From: Anabas testudineus
Taxonomy: Eukaryota > Chordata > Actinopteri > Anabantiformes > Anabantidae
Length of the DNA stretch: 64,000 nucleotides
Direction of reading: 5' to 3'
Assembly (NCBI RefSeq): GCF_900324465.2
Contig: NC_046625.1
Location: 12,254,019 to 12,318,018 of the forward strand
Shown: piece after piece, positions 16,311 through 31,506 of the stretch
Position numbering within the stretch: position 1 is the first letter of the stretch
Layout: the number at the start of each line of letters is the position of its first letter
Notes under the pieces: generated by a model
What the model was told of the DNA's origin: nothing
The model's input: only the letters and a program-made list of their open reading frames with translations
Database searches by the model: none
Made by a program: the position numbers and the translations under genes

Positions 16311-17555
16311 ATAGCTACGACATAACTACAGGTGTTTCATTACTCAACTTTAGGAAAAAATGAAATGGGTCTACAATGATCGAAAACGACAATACAGCCG
16401 ATAACTGTTGAAAATATATCCTGTGGGTAGGCTACAACTAAGCACCTACACATAAGACATAGCAGTAGTCCACATGAGAAGCATGTATTGATTTAAAATG
16501 CATGTCATTTCCTATAATATTACCAAATAATAGAAATAATACTATTTTACAGTTGCGTCTTAACTGTGGCTGCTCTACTTTTTTAAAGACAGTTGGAATA
16601 GTGACACTTATGTTATTCTCACTGTCCAGTATCATGCCCTATGGGGAAAAGACCCTTCACAAAAACCCAACTTGTACCTCATCAGATCAGATATTTCTGG
16701 ACACTGATGTTTTGGAGTAACATCAGTTCAGGGGAACAAATGATACCTGTACACTTCTTCACTATAGTGCATCATCAGAGCTACAAAGCTTTATTTGCAA
16801 TACGATATTCATATTTTATTTTCTCAAAACAGATACATTTCAGTTTGGTTGTCAAAGGAAAAAACTTACTAAAATTACACAAATCCAATCATAAAAAAAT
16901 ATATGTATCTTTACACAAGTGATCTATATATTTGTTCGGTTTTGTAATCAATGTCATGAGAGGGACACGCGTGTGTCAGTGAAACAGGAACATGTGGACA
17001 GACCAATCTCACAAGACATTTTGACTCGTGACTTAAGCATGACTCAGTTCCATCAAGAGTCCCTGTAATCCAGTCAGACAGTATACTCAATACCACCAAC
17101 CTGGAATTTGCTCACCTCTAAGGAATGAAGTCAGGTGCTAGTTGATCAGTTACACCTGCACTAATTCTGCTGTGACAGGTCTATGATAAGAGTTTAGGCT
17201 GTAAGGTGAGCACTGACTTCCCAATCATTAGGTAGTTGAAGTTTTACAGATAAGGAATTTTGGATGTTATGTAGGACAAAAGGCAATCTCATTTAAGACA
17301 TATTTGATAACAATAGGCTGCTACATTCCATTAAATGCTCAGTAAAATACTTAAAAAGTTTGATATATGAATAAACTATTTCAAGTATAATTATAGCGGA
17401 GTGCAATCTTTAAGAATTTCGTATTTGTCATTTGGTTATTTGGTTATTTGTTTTGGTAAAGTTTTGCAAGTACTAAAAGCAGTTTAAAGCTATTATGTTT
17501 TTGGGTTCTCTTGAGAAGGTATACAGATATTGCTTGTGTACCCGCTTTGAGACTG

Positions 17556-20361
<2,806 letters not shown>

Positions 20362-20893
20362 GTTCCTGAAAACAGCTGTGTTGGAACAAATATGATTTAT
20401 TAAGCAGTATCCTGAATCCTGAACAGCTGAATGTTTCACTTAGTCAGGTGTGCGTCTTTTCTTCCACATGTAGACGAACTGGTCTAAAGGAAAAACTAAG
20501 TGAAACTAAAAAACATCGTATTTGCCACTTTATAAGCGCCTCAGCACATTTTGAGGTGTCGCTGCGCGTAAAACAGGTCAGACTGAGCCAAAGGTTACAA
20601 GAGAAAACGGCTGTTTGATATTTACCTTCGAAATGTATCTGGTGTTTTACCGCTACTTTAGTCTCTGCCAATTTAATGAATGCTCTGAACGCAGTCTAAC
20701 TTAGGCCAAAGCCAAAGCCAGCCCAGAGTGACGAATTGGCCACGTAGTAAAAGTGAAACCTTGAAAATGTCACTGCGCATGCAGCGCCATAATCCAGCTT
20801 GATCACGAGTAAGGCTGACAGACTGTGTCTATGATTACCAAGTTACTACATACAGTACTTTAAAAAGTCTTCCCAATAGTGGCCCGAGTCACA

Positions 20894-21269
20894 CAGTAGT
20901 GGGAGAAGCACCCAGATCTTCAACTCGTGCATTACCAAACTGTAAAAACAACCTGTTAGAAGAAAAAGTTAAGTCCAAAAGTATGAGCATCAAACTATAC
21001 TTAAAGTAGTAAAAGGAAACCCCGTTATACTTTATTATTAGATACTGGCTAATTTAAGAATGACATAGTTTGTATCATTAGATTATACAGTATTTCAGTA
21101 CTGATGTGTTAAAGTGTAAACATAGTAGTAATTACATTGACATTGTCTAATAACATATTTCAATCTAACTGAACCAAATGTATAAAGCAACACAAAATGG
21201 AATAAAGTCCTACTTCTAATTGTACTTATGGTATTTCAATAAGTGTACTTAGTTGTTTTCCCACCACTG
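20894..21269. mobile_element. Complete MITE-like non-autonomous DNA transposon, about 376 bp
   Basis: It starts CAGTAGTGGGAGAAGCAC and ends TTGTTTTCCCACCACTG, so the termini are imperfect inverted repeats. The interior, including AGTATGAGCATCAAACTATA, belongs to a short repeat very common in fish genomes; family name not assigned. It has no coding capacity. The first 190 bases also occur at 14342-14533. Confidence 0.75.
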
Positions 21270-22472
21270 AGACCAGGTTGGTATTCCTCCAATAAAAGAA
21301 TCAATCAATCATCACGCTCCTCTCCAGGATCGACAGTTTTGTACCATAGATGAATTCAAGCATTTTGTTATTTTGGCATCTCTTCAAAATGTAGCAGTTA
21401 GCAGAATGATACAGTCATAGGTTGGCACTCTGGTGCTTATCAAGCCACTTCAGCTGAACCTGGATAGCAAGCACATCCAGCTTTTGGGTATGGATATCTT
21501 CACCTCAATTAAAGTAGGGTATCACATCAACTACTCCCGAGACCAGCCATGGTAAAACTTGCAACTCAATGTGGCTGAGTGCAGATTTTGGTAAAAGGCT
21601 GCAATGATTGCATTCAAGTCAGCAGCTCAACTAATGACTCATATCTGCCTCGGGTATGGAGAAACAAAAATACTCCATCAAGGGGGGGGTTGAAGAGAGT
21701 GATGTTTTACTGTGTTGGTCACTATGACCTTTATCCTTTTCATTACACATTGCTGATATAGACATATTCATTATTGCAACTTTATGTTTTCATTACATTC
21801 CAGAAAGAAATTATCAACACACCACAATTTTGAGTCAAATGGTCCTTTATGAGAAAAGATATTAACATGTTGAGTAGGACATGTTAAAGCACAATGATGA
21901 TGCTGATGAAAAGCATCAGTTTGATCACTGTAGACCCGCATAGGGTTTGTCTTATGACTCCAGTGCAAAGAATGATGATGAATTTGCATAAAATGGCAAT
22001 TTTGCCATGATTTCTTGAAATTAAACATAGCTGCCAAAGGTGACAAGCAGCCATTCATATTATTATACAATATAAACACTTCTACACCCAAAATATTAAA
22101 CAGCACAAAATGCAAGCAAAAGTAATACTCAAACAAATCAAGTGTGATGTTTAAGGATTACGACTTGGTTCAACTTCACTTCAAACGGTTATCACTCGCA
22201 CTCAAAATGATAAACATGTATAAGTTAAATTAAATATAACAAGAAAAAAAAACACTCTTTGCATAAATAATGAACACCTGTGCAAATTACTTAAGGTGAG
22301 TGAAGCCTCTCTGCTGACCTAAAAAAACAAAAATATATTGGCAAATTATTTTTAAAGTCTTACTGAATTTAACAAAGTAAAAAGTGCCCCCATAATAAAA
22401 TCTGTAATAAGACAATGATACTGATACAGCACTGGGCTTTTACAAAGTCAAAATAATTGTATGATGTTAAAC
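21270..22472. other. 3' flank of c8orf88, no gene recognised
   Basis: AT-rich sequence contains an AATCAATCAATCA run near 21297. It probably includes the c8orf88 3' UTR, though I did not find a convincing minus-strand AATAAA. A 121-codon open frame on the minus strand (21771-22136) has no family resemblance and low-complexity AT-driven composition, so I do not call it a gene. Confidence 0.35.
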
Positions 22473-24087
22473 TCACATTTCTTCTTTTCCATCACTCAAC
22501 ATCAGCTCATGAAGCCTTAGGTGCCCAGGATCTCTCTATTAATAGAGTATAAAAACAGAATTTAGTTCAAACAGCACGCTTTTTACTATTCCGACCACTT
22601 AGACCACAATGCCATAAAATGTAATACAAATAATAACTTACTGCCTCCGTTAAGACTATAGGGTGCTCTGGCAAGAATTCTGGCTTCTCCCTGGATGCAG
22701 GACAATTGGCCAACCCAATCAAAAAATCCCTTGTGTAAGATATTCTGCCTACAAAAATGCAGATTACAATCTAAGTTATAAGAGTTCAAGTAAATGAAAT
22801 ATGAAAAAAATATGTTATGACACCCAATTAATCATCACAGTATAAAATGTTAAAAAAAACCTTCCTCCAAATAAAAGAGACAGATTTAAGCAGTTGTCAC
22901 ATGTCACTGACGCTCCATCTGCTGTTTGAATGTGTTGTTCACCTGGTCCTTCTTAGCTATAAAAACTTTTCTACATGGTCATTTATTCTCTTCCTTCCTG
23001 CAGCTGACATCCACCATCACCCTCTTTTGCTCTGTATTGATTTTTATTTAAACTTTATTTGTTTTATTTTAACTTTTGCATACTCTCCCCTCTTCACTGT
23101 CACATTACTTGACCAATTTACTGACCCACTTTTAAAACATTTTGAGTCTTACCTTGCGTCTGTTTGTGCATGTTGACTATCTTGTAGAACTGCTCTATGC
23201 CAACATTAGTCTATAAAGCACAAAGTCAGAAAGTTACTTTAATTAAAAATTCAATCTTTTTTTTTAATGGTAAGTCATTTAATTAGAAAAATGTAGAATG
23301 CACCGCTTCTGATCCCAGTACTGAGTATTGGTTTGGTTACTGCCTCATGTACTCCTGCTTATCAAAATTATCTGACACAAAGAATTAATCATCATTATAT
23401 ATTTGTTTAGTGATAAACTCTCACTCAGTTTCTTAGTAATTCTAGTAGTAGTTAGTAGTTCCCCGTTGCTTAAATAGCAATAATGTTAGTAAGGCAGGAA
23501 CAGGAAGAAGCAAAAACTGTTTCACTGTTCAAATGGGTAAGTAAGACTTGAAAAACCATTAACCTATACTTTAAGGCTCAGAATTTATCATCATGTGTAG
23601 TACTGAAATTCAGTCTGTTTCACTTTATGGCAATGGCGGCGCCTTGTTTGTTACACAGAAAACTTTTGGGATGAGTGCCTCTTGTTTACTTTATATATTT
23701 CCTTAATTGCAATCAGAAAATAAACCTCATATCACATAAAACATACACTTTGCTTTACTGATGATTAATAGAAAGATAAAATATCTGGTAATGAAAAACA
23801 TTTGTTGGAAAAATATATTTTCTTACCTCTTGATCCACTTCCTCTCTCAGTGCCTGTGCACATGTAGCGGCACTAGTTCTGGGCTCTAAATAAAGCATTG
23901 AACAAAAAAAGTACAAAATTGACATATCTGCACTTCATTAAATAAGAGTACACAGTCACGCTGACCCTTTAGGTTTTACTAAATGGTGCCTTGGTGATTG
24001 CTTACCAATGTTGACATGGATGCAGCGGCGCAGGGGTCTTGCAGGCTCCAGGTGTTTTTGGAGGACTCTTCTCCTTGATACCTCCAT
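22473..24087 (-). CDS. c8orf88: C8orf88 homologue, small protein with an eIF4E-binding motif
   Basis: Five small coding exons, in transcript order 24006-24087, 23827-23885, 23153-23210, 22642-22748 and 22473-22535, give 122 aa (human C8orf88 is about 117). The conserved block is RISYTRDFLIGL then KPEFLPEHPIVL, matching human RIKYSRDFLLKL and KPDFLPDHPIVL. The N-terminal LEPARPLR matches human LQPARPVR. YTRDFLI (residues 71-77) fits the eIF4E-binding pattern Y-x4-L-hydrophobic, as in 4E-BPs (YDRKFLL). A cytosolic role as an eIF4E-interacting translational regulator is inferred. The rest is predicted to be disordered: no membrane segment or folded domain is visible. A non-coding first exon probably ends at 24961 (donor GTGAAT). 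The human gene lies on 8q21.3, consistent with the hey1/stmn2/rbm12b neighbours. Confidence 0.85.
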
Positions 24088-26172
24088 TCTAGTGTCAATA
24101 AGCTTTAAGTAAGGTCTCTACTATAATCTGTAAGCCTTGGTTACCATGATATGTAGAGATGCTGTATTAATACAGGCAGACATTGCTAATGTGTTGATGT
24201 AGTACTTTTTTATGCTATCCGAAATGGGGTTGGTAAACCTTGGGGGTGCTGTAGTGGGCCAAAACCCCTTCCTCCTGTATTAATTGTCATAAATATTGTT
24301 TTTTCATTTCATGTTGCTTGCCTAAAAAAACCAAAATGCTAGACAAAGCATTAGCAGAGACTGGCTCGGGATGTCCCACCCCAAGTTGGCTGTAGCAGAA
24401 AAGCTAACGTGGACATTTGTGGATTTTTTTTATCGTGACACCAACCACTGAATTTGGCCCTTACCCTCTTATTCACAAGTTCAACTGTAAAATAACAGAT
24501 CTATGAAAACCGGTGATAGAAAACTATTCTAAAACTTTACTTCTACCTTAACTTTAGATATATTTTGGAAAACAGGTGGTCAGCTGTTTAGTGCCTCACG
24601 GTAGACGTCAGTGAAAGTGTAACGTTAGCCTGCCGTTAACGTTAGCGGTTCAGTTCGGTTATCGTTTATCAACCAGTGTTTAGGTCTGAACCGTGTCTAC
24701 AGATTAACCATTAAACCATACACGGTTTCCACTTACAACAGTCAACGCAGTAAAAAGGAAAAAGAAAAGACACACTACAAAACATTTTAACGGAGGACAA
24801 GTTGAATTTTACAGCGATGCAAAAGTTTCAACTTGAAATCATCGCTCTAGCTAGCAACACTGGTCACACAGGATAACATTAATATTAATATGAGATGCTG
24901 CAAATTTTCGTCGGTGTCATTTTAACTCCTAGAGAAGATGTATTATGTTTAATTATTCACCTGCTCTCATACAATTGTTCTTCAGCGTGGTTTTCTGCCT
25001 GCTCGTCTGAACGATGTCATCCTGGTCAAAGAAAAACCTCTACTTCCGGTAACTTTTCACAATAAAGTATGCAAACTCACAACATAAGAAAAAAGGAATA
25101 ACTTTCAAACTTCGCTTATTTTATATAAAGTACATTATCATGTTACAAAGACGATAAGCTATATACACCAAGTGTCAGCTACAACTTTAAAACCATCTGA
25201 CGGTTTCCATGTCGTAGTGGATAAGGATCAGCTACACAAATCCACACGCAGCCACTAGATGGCATTAATGTTGTGGCCTATTTCATTCAGGTGTAAAGGT
25301 CTTTCCAGGACTGCTAAAATGTTAAAACTTGAATTATATATACTTACTGAAAAATTTCATGCACCTGAATTTACTATGTAATGTCTCTATGTATGCATTT
25401 TGTTAGGTTAGGTTAATAACTTACATGTTCAGCACAGGACAAGCCTATTCTGTACATAGTGAAAAAGCATTAGCCGAATAAAAGTGCAGTGTAAAACTAG
25501 TTCTTGAGGATGGCTAGCCTATTGAACCTTTTTCTTCAGGATGTGAGAAAAGAACAAGTCAGCTTAGTATTTAAAAAATATATTACAGATTGTCACAGTG
25601 ATCATCCCCCTTGGACCAACAGATTTCTATTAAGGCAAATACTTTACACCCCAATGTAATCTTCAATCATGAACAGGTTTAAAAAAAAACTAAAGAAACT
25701 ACCCTATTAAAACATAACAGTAACAGATTTATTGTCATTGGTGATTAGTAGTATCCTTTAAAGAAAATTTGTTGGCATTTATTGGCAGTTTAAGTGGCAA
25801 GTTGGGAGAAAAACTGACAAACATGTATGTATTTTGATAACAATCATACAACACAGTAAAACAAAATGTACAATTTCCCACAAAATGTAGCAAGATGAAT
25901 TTAACTATTCCTATTACAAAATCAAAACTCAAGAATTTCAAGATGCGTATTGTATATAAATCTCATATTTACTCAACAGATTCTTAGAATTGTCTGGTAA
26001 TCACAAAATAAAATATATTGCTAAATTTATAGTTCTGTAAACGCACCTCAGATTAACAAAAAAAGAAAAAAGAAAATACAAACATCTAAACCTAAATCAT
26101 CTTTGCATTAAAATTATGTTTATGTACAAAACAGATACCTAATACATGTTGCCATTAAAAGTAACGCCACTT
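24088..26172. other. c8orf88 5' region and rbm12b 3' UTR
   Basis: It holds the c8orf88 5' intron (to about 24960), its likely non-coding exon and promoter (about 24961-25040), a CTCF-like site at 25252-25265, and the rbm12b 3' UTR. Minus-strand AATAAA signals at 25778-25783 and 25728-25733 are likely rbm12b poly(A) signals. No further coding region was recognised. Confidence 0.45.
25252..25265 (+). promoter_or_regulatory. CTCF-like site (13/14 match)
   Basis: CCACTAGATGGCAT differs from CCASYAGRKGGCRS only at the last base. It lies between the c8orf88 promoter and the rbm12b 3' end. Confidence 0.35.
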
Positions 26173-28047
26173 TCAAACAAATAGCAGCTGTATTTTTCTT
26201 GGACCTATTGGTCTTCCACTCAGTTCCCTAATTGCCGTTAATGCCTCCTGGCGAGACTGAAATACTACTGTTGCAGAGCCTTTAGGATTTCCAGTCTGGT
26301 CAAACTGCAGTGAGACCGAGCCAGGAATAATCTGATATCCATAACAAAAGTCATAGATTTCTTCACTTCTGATTTGGAATGGTAAGTTGACCAACCTCAC
26401 GCAGGTAGGACCATCAAAACGTTGCAATGAGATGCCATTACCCCTGTCACGTGGTGCACCACCATCTACTTCATAAGGCTCATAATCACCACCTCCATGA
26501 GCATTTGTCGCTGGTATACTGCCAACACGAGGAATCCCAACATCAGTGTACCCAGTTTCACCAGGGCGATAGGATGCCCCGCTGCTCCTGTCTGAGTAAC
26601 GTTTCTCTCGTAGAAGTGGCTCCTGCCCCGTTGATGGCTCAAAACCCAACTGCTGCATCTCAGAATGTGAAATACATTTCAGTACGACTTCAGACCCAAG
26701 AAATCGTCGCCCATTGAGAGAGAATGCCTCCTTTGCCTCTGCCCCAGACTGAAAGAGAACCAAAGCCTTCCCAATGCCTGCACCTTTATAGTCATGCAGC
26801 AGGAATACCTTGTCCTCTGTGATATTAAACCCGTGGAAGAAGTCTATGATTTCAACTTTCCGCACATCAAATGGCAGATTCTGCACAAACAGACACTTTT
26901 TCTCAGAATCGTAAGAATCACTTTGGTAAGATGAGGGTCTCTCCTGTAACTTTTCAGAATTTCTAGAAGGTCGAACATCTATGCTCTGAGACTCAAGAAG
27001 TGTGATCATATTCTCTCTTGAAATTGGCCGGGTATTAACACATCGGTTGAATAATTGCATTTTTTCTTGAGCTATGGCATCACAGTAGTCACGCAGACTT
27101 TTGAACAGAACAAATGCAGATCTAGTTCTTTTCCCATCAACATCATTTAAGTGCAAGATCTGGTCATCCTGAAGGTTTGCGTAACGAAAAAGCTTCTTTA
27201 TGTCTTCTTTTTCCACAGCGTAAGACAAATTCTCCAACAAAACACAGTACTCTTCATCAGATGGTGCAATGGGCCTCTGTGCCAAAGGTGATTGGGACTT
27301 GACCTGATATGGTAGATTCCTTTGATTACGAATAGGTGATCTCTCCCTCATCAAGTGGTCATCCCTGTTGACTGACAATCTACCAATAGCCCGGCGCCAA
27401 TCTTCTGCTGTTGCCCTGGAAACCTCAATATACCGTGACCCAATATATCTTCTATCTCTCTTCAGGCCTTCAATTGCATCCTCTCTTGTTGCAAATTTGA
27501 CTAGACCCGTCCCATTGTTTGAGCCATTTGCATTTTTCAATAGGATTATTTCATCAACAAGTAAACCACTGAAAAAATCGTGTACTTCATTTTCAGTTAC
27601 AGAGAAAGGCAATCCCTTGAGAAACAGAAACGAGAAGCCATTGTTATTGTCTGAAGTCCTCTGGTGCTGGAGGGGAGGGACGTGAACCGATCTACTTGAC
27701 CTCCTACCCTCCTCAGGATCCAAAGATCTTCTTGCACGTCTTGCATTGTCCTCAAATGGCTTCTTCTGATCCAGATCAATATTTTTTGTACTTCTTTCAA
27801 GCATGTTTTGCATCTCTGCTTTACTACTTAGGAGCAATTTAACAGGTGACCCCTTAATGTTACCACCTGACCGTGTCATGGCTCTTCTTGCATCTTCATC
27901 TGAAGCAAAGATAATAAAAGCTTCCTCTCGCTCTCCCCCAATTATATGCACCCCTCCATCCGGAATTTTGAGACCAGTGAAGAACTTGCGAATATCCTCA
28001 GAACCTGCTGAGATTCTCAGTCCCTGTAAACGGATGACGACTGCCAT
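26173..28047 (-). CDS. rbm12b: RNA-binding protein 12B, five RRM domains
   Basis: A single uninterrupted coding exon of 624 aa. I start at the ATG at 28045-28047, giving MAVVIRLQGLRISAGSEDIR, because human RBM12B begins MAVVIRLLGL. A CTGCAG acceptor lies one base upstream, so the 22 codons of open frame before it are intron. RRM1 (residues about 3-75) contains DGGVHIIGGE. RRM2 (about 143-213), RRM3 (about 270-345), RRM4 (about 385-460, LFVQNLPFDVRKVEI) and RRM5 at the C-terminus (about 551-624, VRLVNLPFQI) follow, separated by charged disordered linkers. A nuclear RNA-binding role is inferred from the domains. It is shorter than human RBM12B (about 1,000 aa), which carries a long repeat region before its C-terminus. 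A 5' UTR exon ends at 30143, so the gene has one 2.1-kb intron before the start codon. Confidence 0.95.
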   Translation of the reverse strand: MAVVIRLQGLRISAGSEDIRKFFTGLKIPDGGVHIIGGEREEAFIIFASDEDARRAMTRSGGNIKGSPVKLLLSSKAEMQNMLERSTKNIDLDQKKPFEDNARRARRSLDPEEGRRSSRSVHVPPLQHQRTSDNNNGFSFLFLKGLPFSVTENEVHDFFSGLLVDEIILLKNANGSNNGTGLVKFATREDAIEGLKRDRRYIGSRYIEVSRATAEDWRRAIGRLSVNRDDHLMRERSPIRNQRNLPYQVKSQSPLAQRPIAPSDEEYCVLLENLSYAVEKEDIKKLFRYANLQDDQILHLNDVDGKRTRSAFVLFKSLRDYCDAIAQEKMQLFNRCVNTRPISRENMITLLESQSIDVRPSRNSEKLQERPSSYQSDSYDSEKKCLFVQNLPFDVRKVEIIDFFHGFNITEDKVFLLHDYKGAGIGKALVLFQSGAEAKEAFSLNGRRFLGSEVVLKCISHSEMQQLGFEPSTGQEPLLREKRYSDRSSGASYRPGETGYTDVGIPRVGSIPATNAHGGGDYEPYEVDGGAPRDRGNGISLQRFDGPTCVRLVNLPFQIRSEEIYDFCYGYQIIPGSVSLQFDQTGNPKGSATVVFQSRQEALTAIRELSGRPIGPRKIQLLFV

Positions 28048-30230
28048 GCTGCAGAACACAGCAACAACAACAGGACCTGCAGACAGAAGGGTATAGAACA
28101 GCATTATTGCCAACAGAACTTCTCAAGCTCGGCGTCAGTTTCTTGGCATTCCTGGCAATAAAACACCCCCTGAAACCGAACAGCAGTGTGAGATAAAGAA
28201 CATCACAGACTAGAGTCACCATTTTGATCAATGCTCACAACAGCCGTTCTTAAAAACAGGAAGCTCCTTTTCCAAACCAAATTTTAGTTTTGGTCACATT
28301 ATGTTAAAATTCACCCAAGACTTCTTAACCGCTCAAAAGACACAATCAGATCATTTTCAATACAACAGTGCACACCTGAAAACTATAGTACCTCAGTTTA
28401 AAAAGCTACCTAAAACAACCAGTGATACTGCATCCTCTTTAATGGAGTGAATGTGCATCACCTCCCACAACACAACAATCTGCAGAGGATTCTGCATTCG
28501 TAATTTTATCGTTACAACCTTTCCCTCAAAATAAACACTGCATCCAGGTGTTGAACATCACAATGGCAGGTAGAAAATTGTAGTCTTCAACACAGTATTT
28601 CCACTTATTCAGCCAACAATATGTTCAATAAAACCAGGCTTGAACTCCACAAAAGTATTTCTCCGCTGTATTTGGAAATATCTTTGAAATAGGGAAGCCT
28701 TATTGAACCTTCATAAACACACGCTTAATATACAGACTTCGAAACAGATAGGATGCAACCAAGGACAATACACCAGTTATCATGGTATAATATCTACAAA
28801 TTGTACCTCCTATATTAGTACCAGCTAATCTAACCAAGACAGCTTCAATCCATCACTTCTATACAAGTGATACAATATATAGCTTAAAAACGTGACACAC
28901 AAGAAATGCTTCTTAACCACATGCACAGTAAGACAAAATTGTGGTTATTGTTAATTTCAGCCCTGCTCTCCTTCGTTCCTTCAAAACACTCCATGTGTTT
29001 AAGGACCATAGTAGTGTCAACTGCTTTCTTCTTACGCCTTTCAGCAGCATTATTTTCAAAATATGCAACCAATGTCTTTATGATGTGATGCACAATTCTT
29101 TAAAATGTCACAACTGAATGCATAGGTGAGTCACTTGCTACAATAAACATTTGCATTAATGCCCAATTCTGATTTAGTGCATAAAATAACCTATGCACAA
29201 CATGTGACCCATAAAGGTTATTCCAAAGCATTGCTACTTTAGTCCAACTCCTCCAACAGTAGTTCAGAAATGTTCCATTCATTGTTGTAGATCGCCATGT
29301 CTGGTTTATCAGATAGCAGCAGCATCCTCTTTTCCCAGTCTCTCTGCTTGCCTCACCACCGTTTTCCTCCTCAGTTGCCCAAACGGATATAGCAGAAAAC
29401 TTCTTGGCACAATTCATCGTGACAGTTGCTGCCTACCATTTCCATTGTGAAAGTGACAGTAATTTGAAGTACTTCCTCTTTCTTAAATATTGCGTTGAAT
29501 TGCGATTTTCTGTCGTCAGACCTTCTTCAGCATGTCTGCACCACCAGACCACCAGGAATTATTCACATTTCAGCACTAATATACCCTGTAAAACGGCACA
29601 GAACCACATCATCCTTAATAGATCACCACACCACGATGACGTTAAGTAATCGATGTGCCATGGCGAGCTGCTTGTTTCCAGACTTCTGCAAAACAACCAT
29701 CAAATTGCAACAGTCGATGTGAATTGCTCAGCACAGCAAATCCTGACATCGACGCTCATCACAACATTAAACTAGACAAAGCCGTCCATGTAGCGTTAGT
29801 TAAATCCGCCTGGTGCAAACATGTATAGCTATAAATTCCTCCACAGGCAGCGCCACGCCGGCTTAAGTGACCCAAAAAACACTGCTTCCCTTCCAAACGC
29901 ACACAGCAGGTGCTACTTTATGTCATATTTAGCGATAAAAACACATTAAACTGTAAACTATTCATAACCTAAACGTGCCAGAGAACAAAATGTCGATCTT
30001 AGCTAAGGGCTAGCTAAGTAGCGACAAGGCCTGTAGCTGTAGCAGCATTAGCTCGTTTAACTACCACCACTGACCTGCAGCAAAGGGACTGTTTTCCCTA
30101 TAATGAACACAACATGTCTACCTAACCAACAATAAAACTTACACAAGCGACTAGCACACAGTGTCGCGCAAAAATCGACAATGGTGGATAAATTGAGCTC
30201 AACTCTGTTTGGTTTCGTGTGGTTATTCTA
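28048..30230 (-). other. rbm12b: rbm12b 5' UTR intron and first non-coding exon
   Basis: The intron runs from the CTGCAG acceptor at 28049-28050 up to a perfect GTAAGT donor at 30137-30142. The non-coding first exon begins at 30143 and extends to roughly 30200-30230. Open frames in this stretch (such as 28884-29093 and 29100-29417) are short, have no recognisable family, and lie inside the intron. Confidence 0.6.
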
Positions 30231-30283
30231 TACAAAGTACTCGCGTCTTCTTCGCTTGTGATTGCAAAGTGACAGGTGCCTGT

Positions 30284-30297
30284 CGCCACCTAGTGTA
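30284..30297 (-). promoter_or_regulatory. CTCF-like site (12/14) beside the rbm12b start region
   Basis: The minus strand contains CACTAGGTGGCGA, matching the CTCF core except at the outer positions. It lies just upstream of the rbm12b first exon and at the junction of two synteny blocks. Confidence 0.3.
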
Positions 30298-30509
30298 CAG
30301 AGTGTGTATCATTTTAATAGTTTTTGGACATTAAACGTCTTTCATGCAGATATTTAACTAAAGATATTTCTGTTTGTCATTTGCCTGATATTTGACATGA
30401 TCTCTCTTTCCATTCCAGTCATGATGACCTGTCTGTCGCTGGTCAATTTAATAGAAGGACTGACACACAAACAGACGCCATTGACGCCAATAATTTATAA
30501 TGAATTAAT

Positions 30510-30722
30510 ATATTCCCCATGTTTTGGTGGCTGTTGGAGGAAACCACAGTACACAGAGAAAAAACACACGGAAAGCTCCAGATCCCGCAAATATGGGTTC
30601 CAGTGTGGATCCGGGAGTTGACTTAGATGTTGGCATTAAAAAACAAACCCTCAGCAAGGTCAGAGCTTCTTCCTGTCGTGTGTCGGTGCTAACCACTCCA
30701 TTACTGTGCCCTTTACATGCCA
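30510..30722 (-). mobile_element. Decayed tRNA-derived SINE, V-SINE-like
   Basis: Read on the minus strand, it shows the tRNA-derived head in degraded form (GTGCTAACCAC near 30687 on the plus strand is the complement of its box A side). It then has the conserved core GGTTTCCTCCAACAGCCACC and a CAAAACATGGGG end, which match the DANA/HE1-type V-SINE core in fish. It is too degraded to be active, and the tRNA-like part cannot be a functional tRNA. Confidence 0.65.
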
Positions 30723-31506
30723 AATACTGAAAAGCAATGTGATAGTGTTAAAACCAAATGGGGGTCGCCCCTTTTGATTTGATTTCGCTTTATTGTTTAC
30801 TGCCCTTTGCGTGACGTTGATTGATAAATAAAAACAAACGTGCATCCTCCATCCTCACTGGGGCTGAAACTATTAGAAGTCAAAATGAAATATAGATCAG
30901 TTATAGTGGTTTTAGTTTCGTGTACTTTTCCCTTCTTGTAGGACCACGGATTGCACTCTAAATCTCTCCCTCACACTATTTTCTCCCATATTTCCTAACA
31001 AACGTGGCGATGCTTATAGTTTCATATTGATATTTGTTTATTTAGTGGGTCGCTCGTCAATGACGGTTCGGAGCCGCAGTGCACCCCAGGGTTCGCGCCA
31101 GCTGTGGTTGCACATCATGTGATGTTGTTGAACACAGCAGCCACATCCACAGCGGATCAGTGTGTGCATTAAAAAAGGTACTCCACAGACATGCTCTTGT
31201 GCTTCCAATCGGATCGTATTGTCTGGTTTTATTGTGACTTGCACGTTGGACAAAGTAAAATAAGTTCTGGGGCTTTGTTTCCGCGATCATTTGGTGTGTT
31301 TGATCTCTCCTCCAACTCTTGGCTAACTATGTGAGCTCATGCTAGCTCGATATTACCAACATTCACCCATGCTGAAGCTGGGGTGCAGCAGCAGCAGCAG
31401 GAGCCACTCAGCCGACGATCATTTCCGACAGCTCCGTATGGATTTGACGTCGGCATACATTGTTGCTTGATGTTTCTCAAAGGGTCGATTACCAGCGATT
31501 TCGAAA
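30723..31506 (+). promoter_or_regulatory. setd2: setd2 promoter and 5' UTR region
   Basis: No coding sequence. CpG content rises from about 31040, and a CAG-repeat run sits at 31388-31402 shortly before the ATG. It is oriented head-to-head with rbm12b across about 1.3 kb. The exact start site is not visible, and there is no obvious TATA box. Confidence 0.45.

Noticed and set aside
21771-22136. 121-codon minus-strand open frame
   Set aside because: AT-rich flank of c8orf88 with no family resemblance and no splice or start context suggesting a gene.
28048-28113. Upstream start for rbm12b adding 22 residues
   Set aside because: The extra residues are hydrophobic, absent from the human protein, and separated from the true ATG by a CTGCAG splice acceptor. 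They are intron read open by chance.
30600-30722. tRNA gene
   Set aside because: The tRNA-like boxes belong to a decayed SINE head and cannot form an intact cloverleaf.
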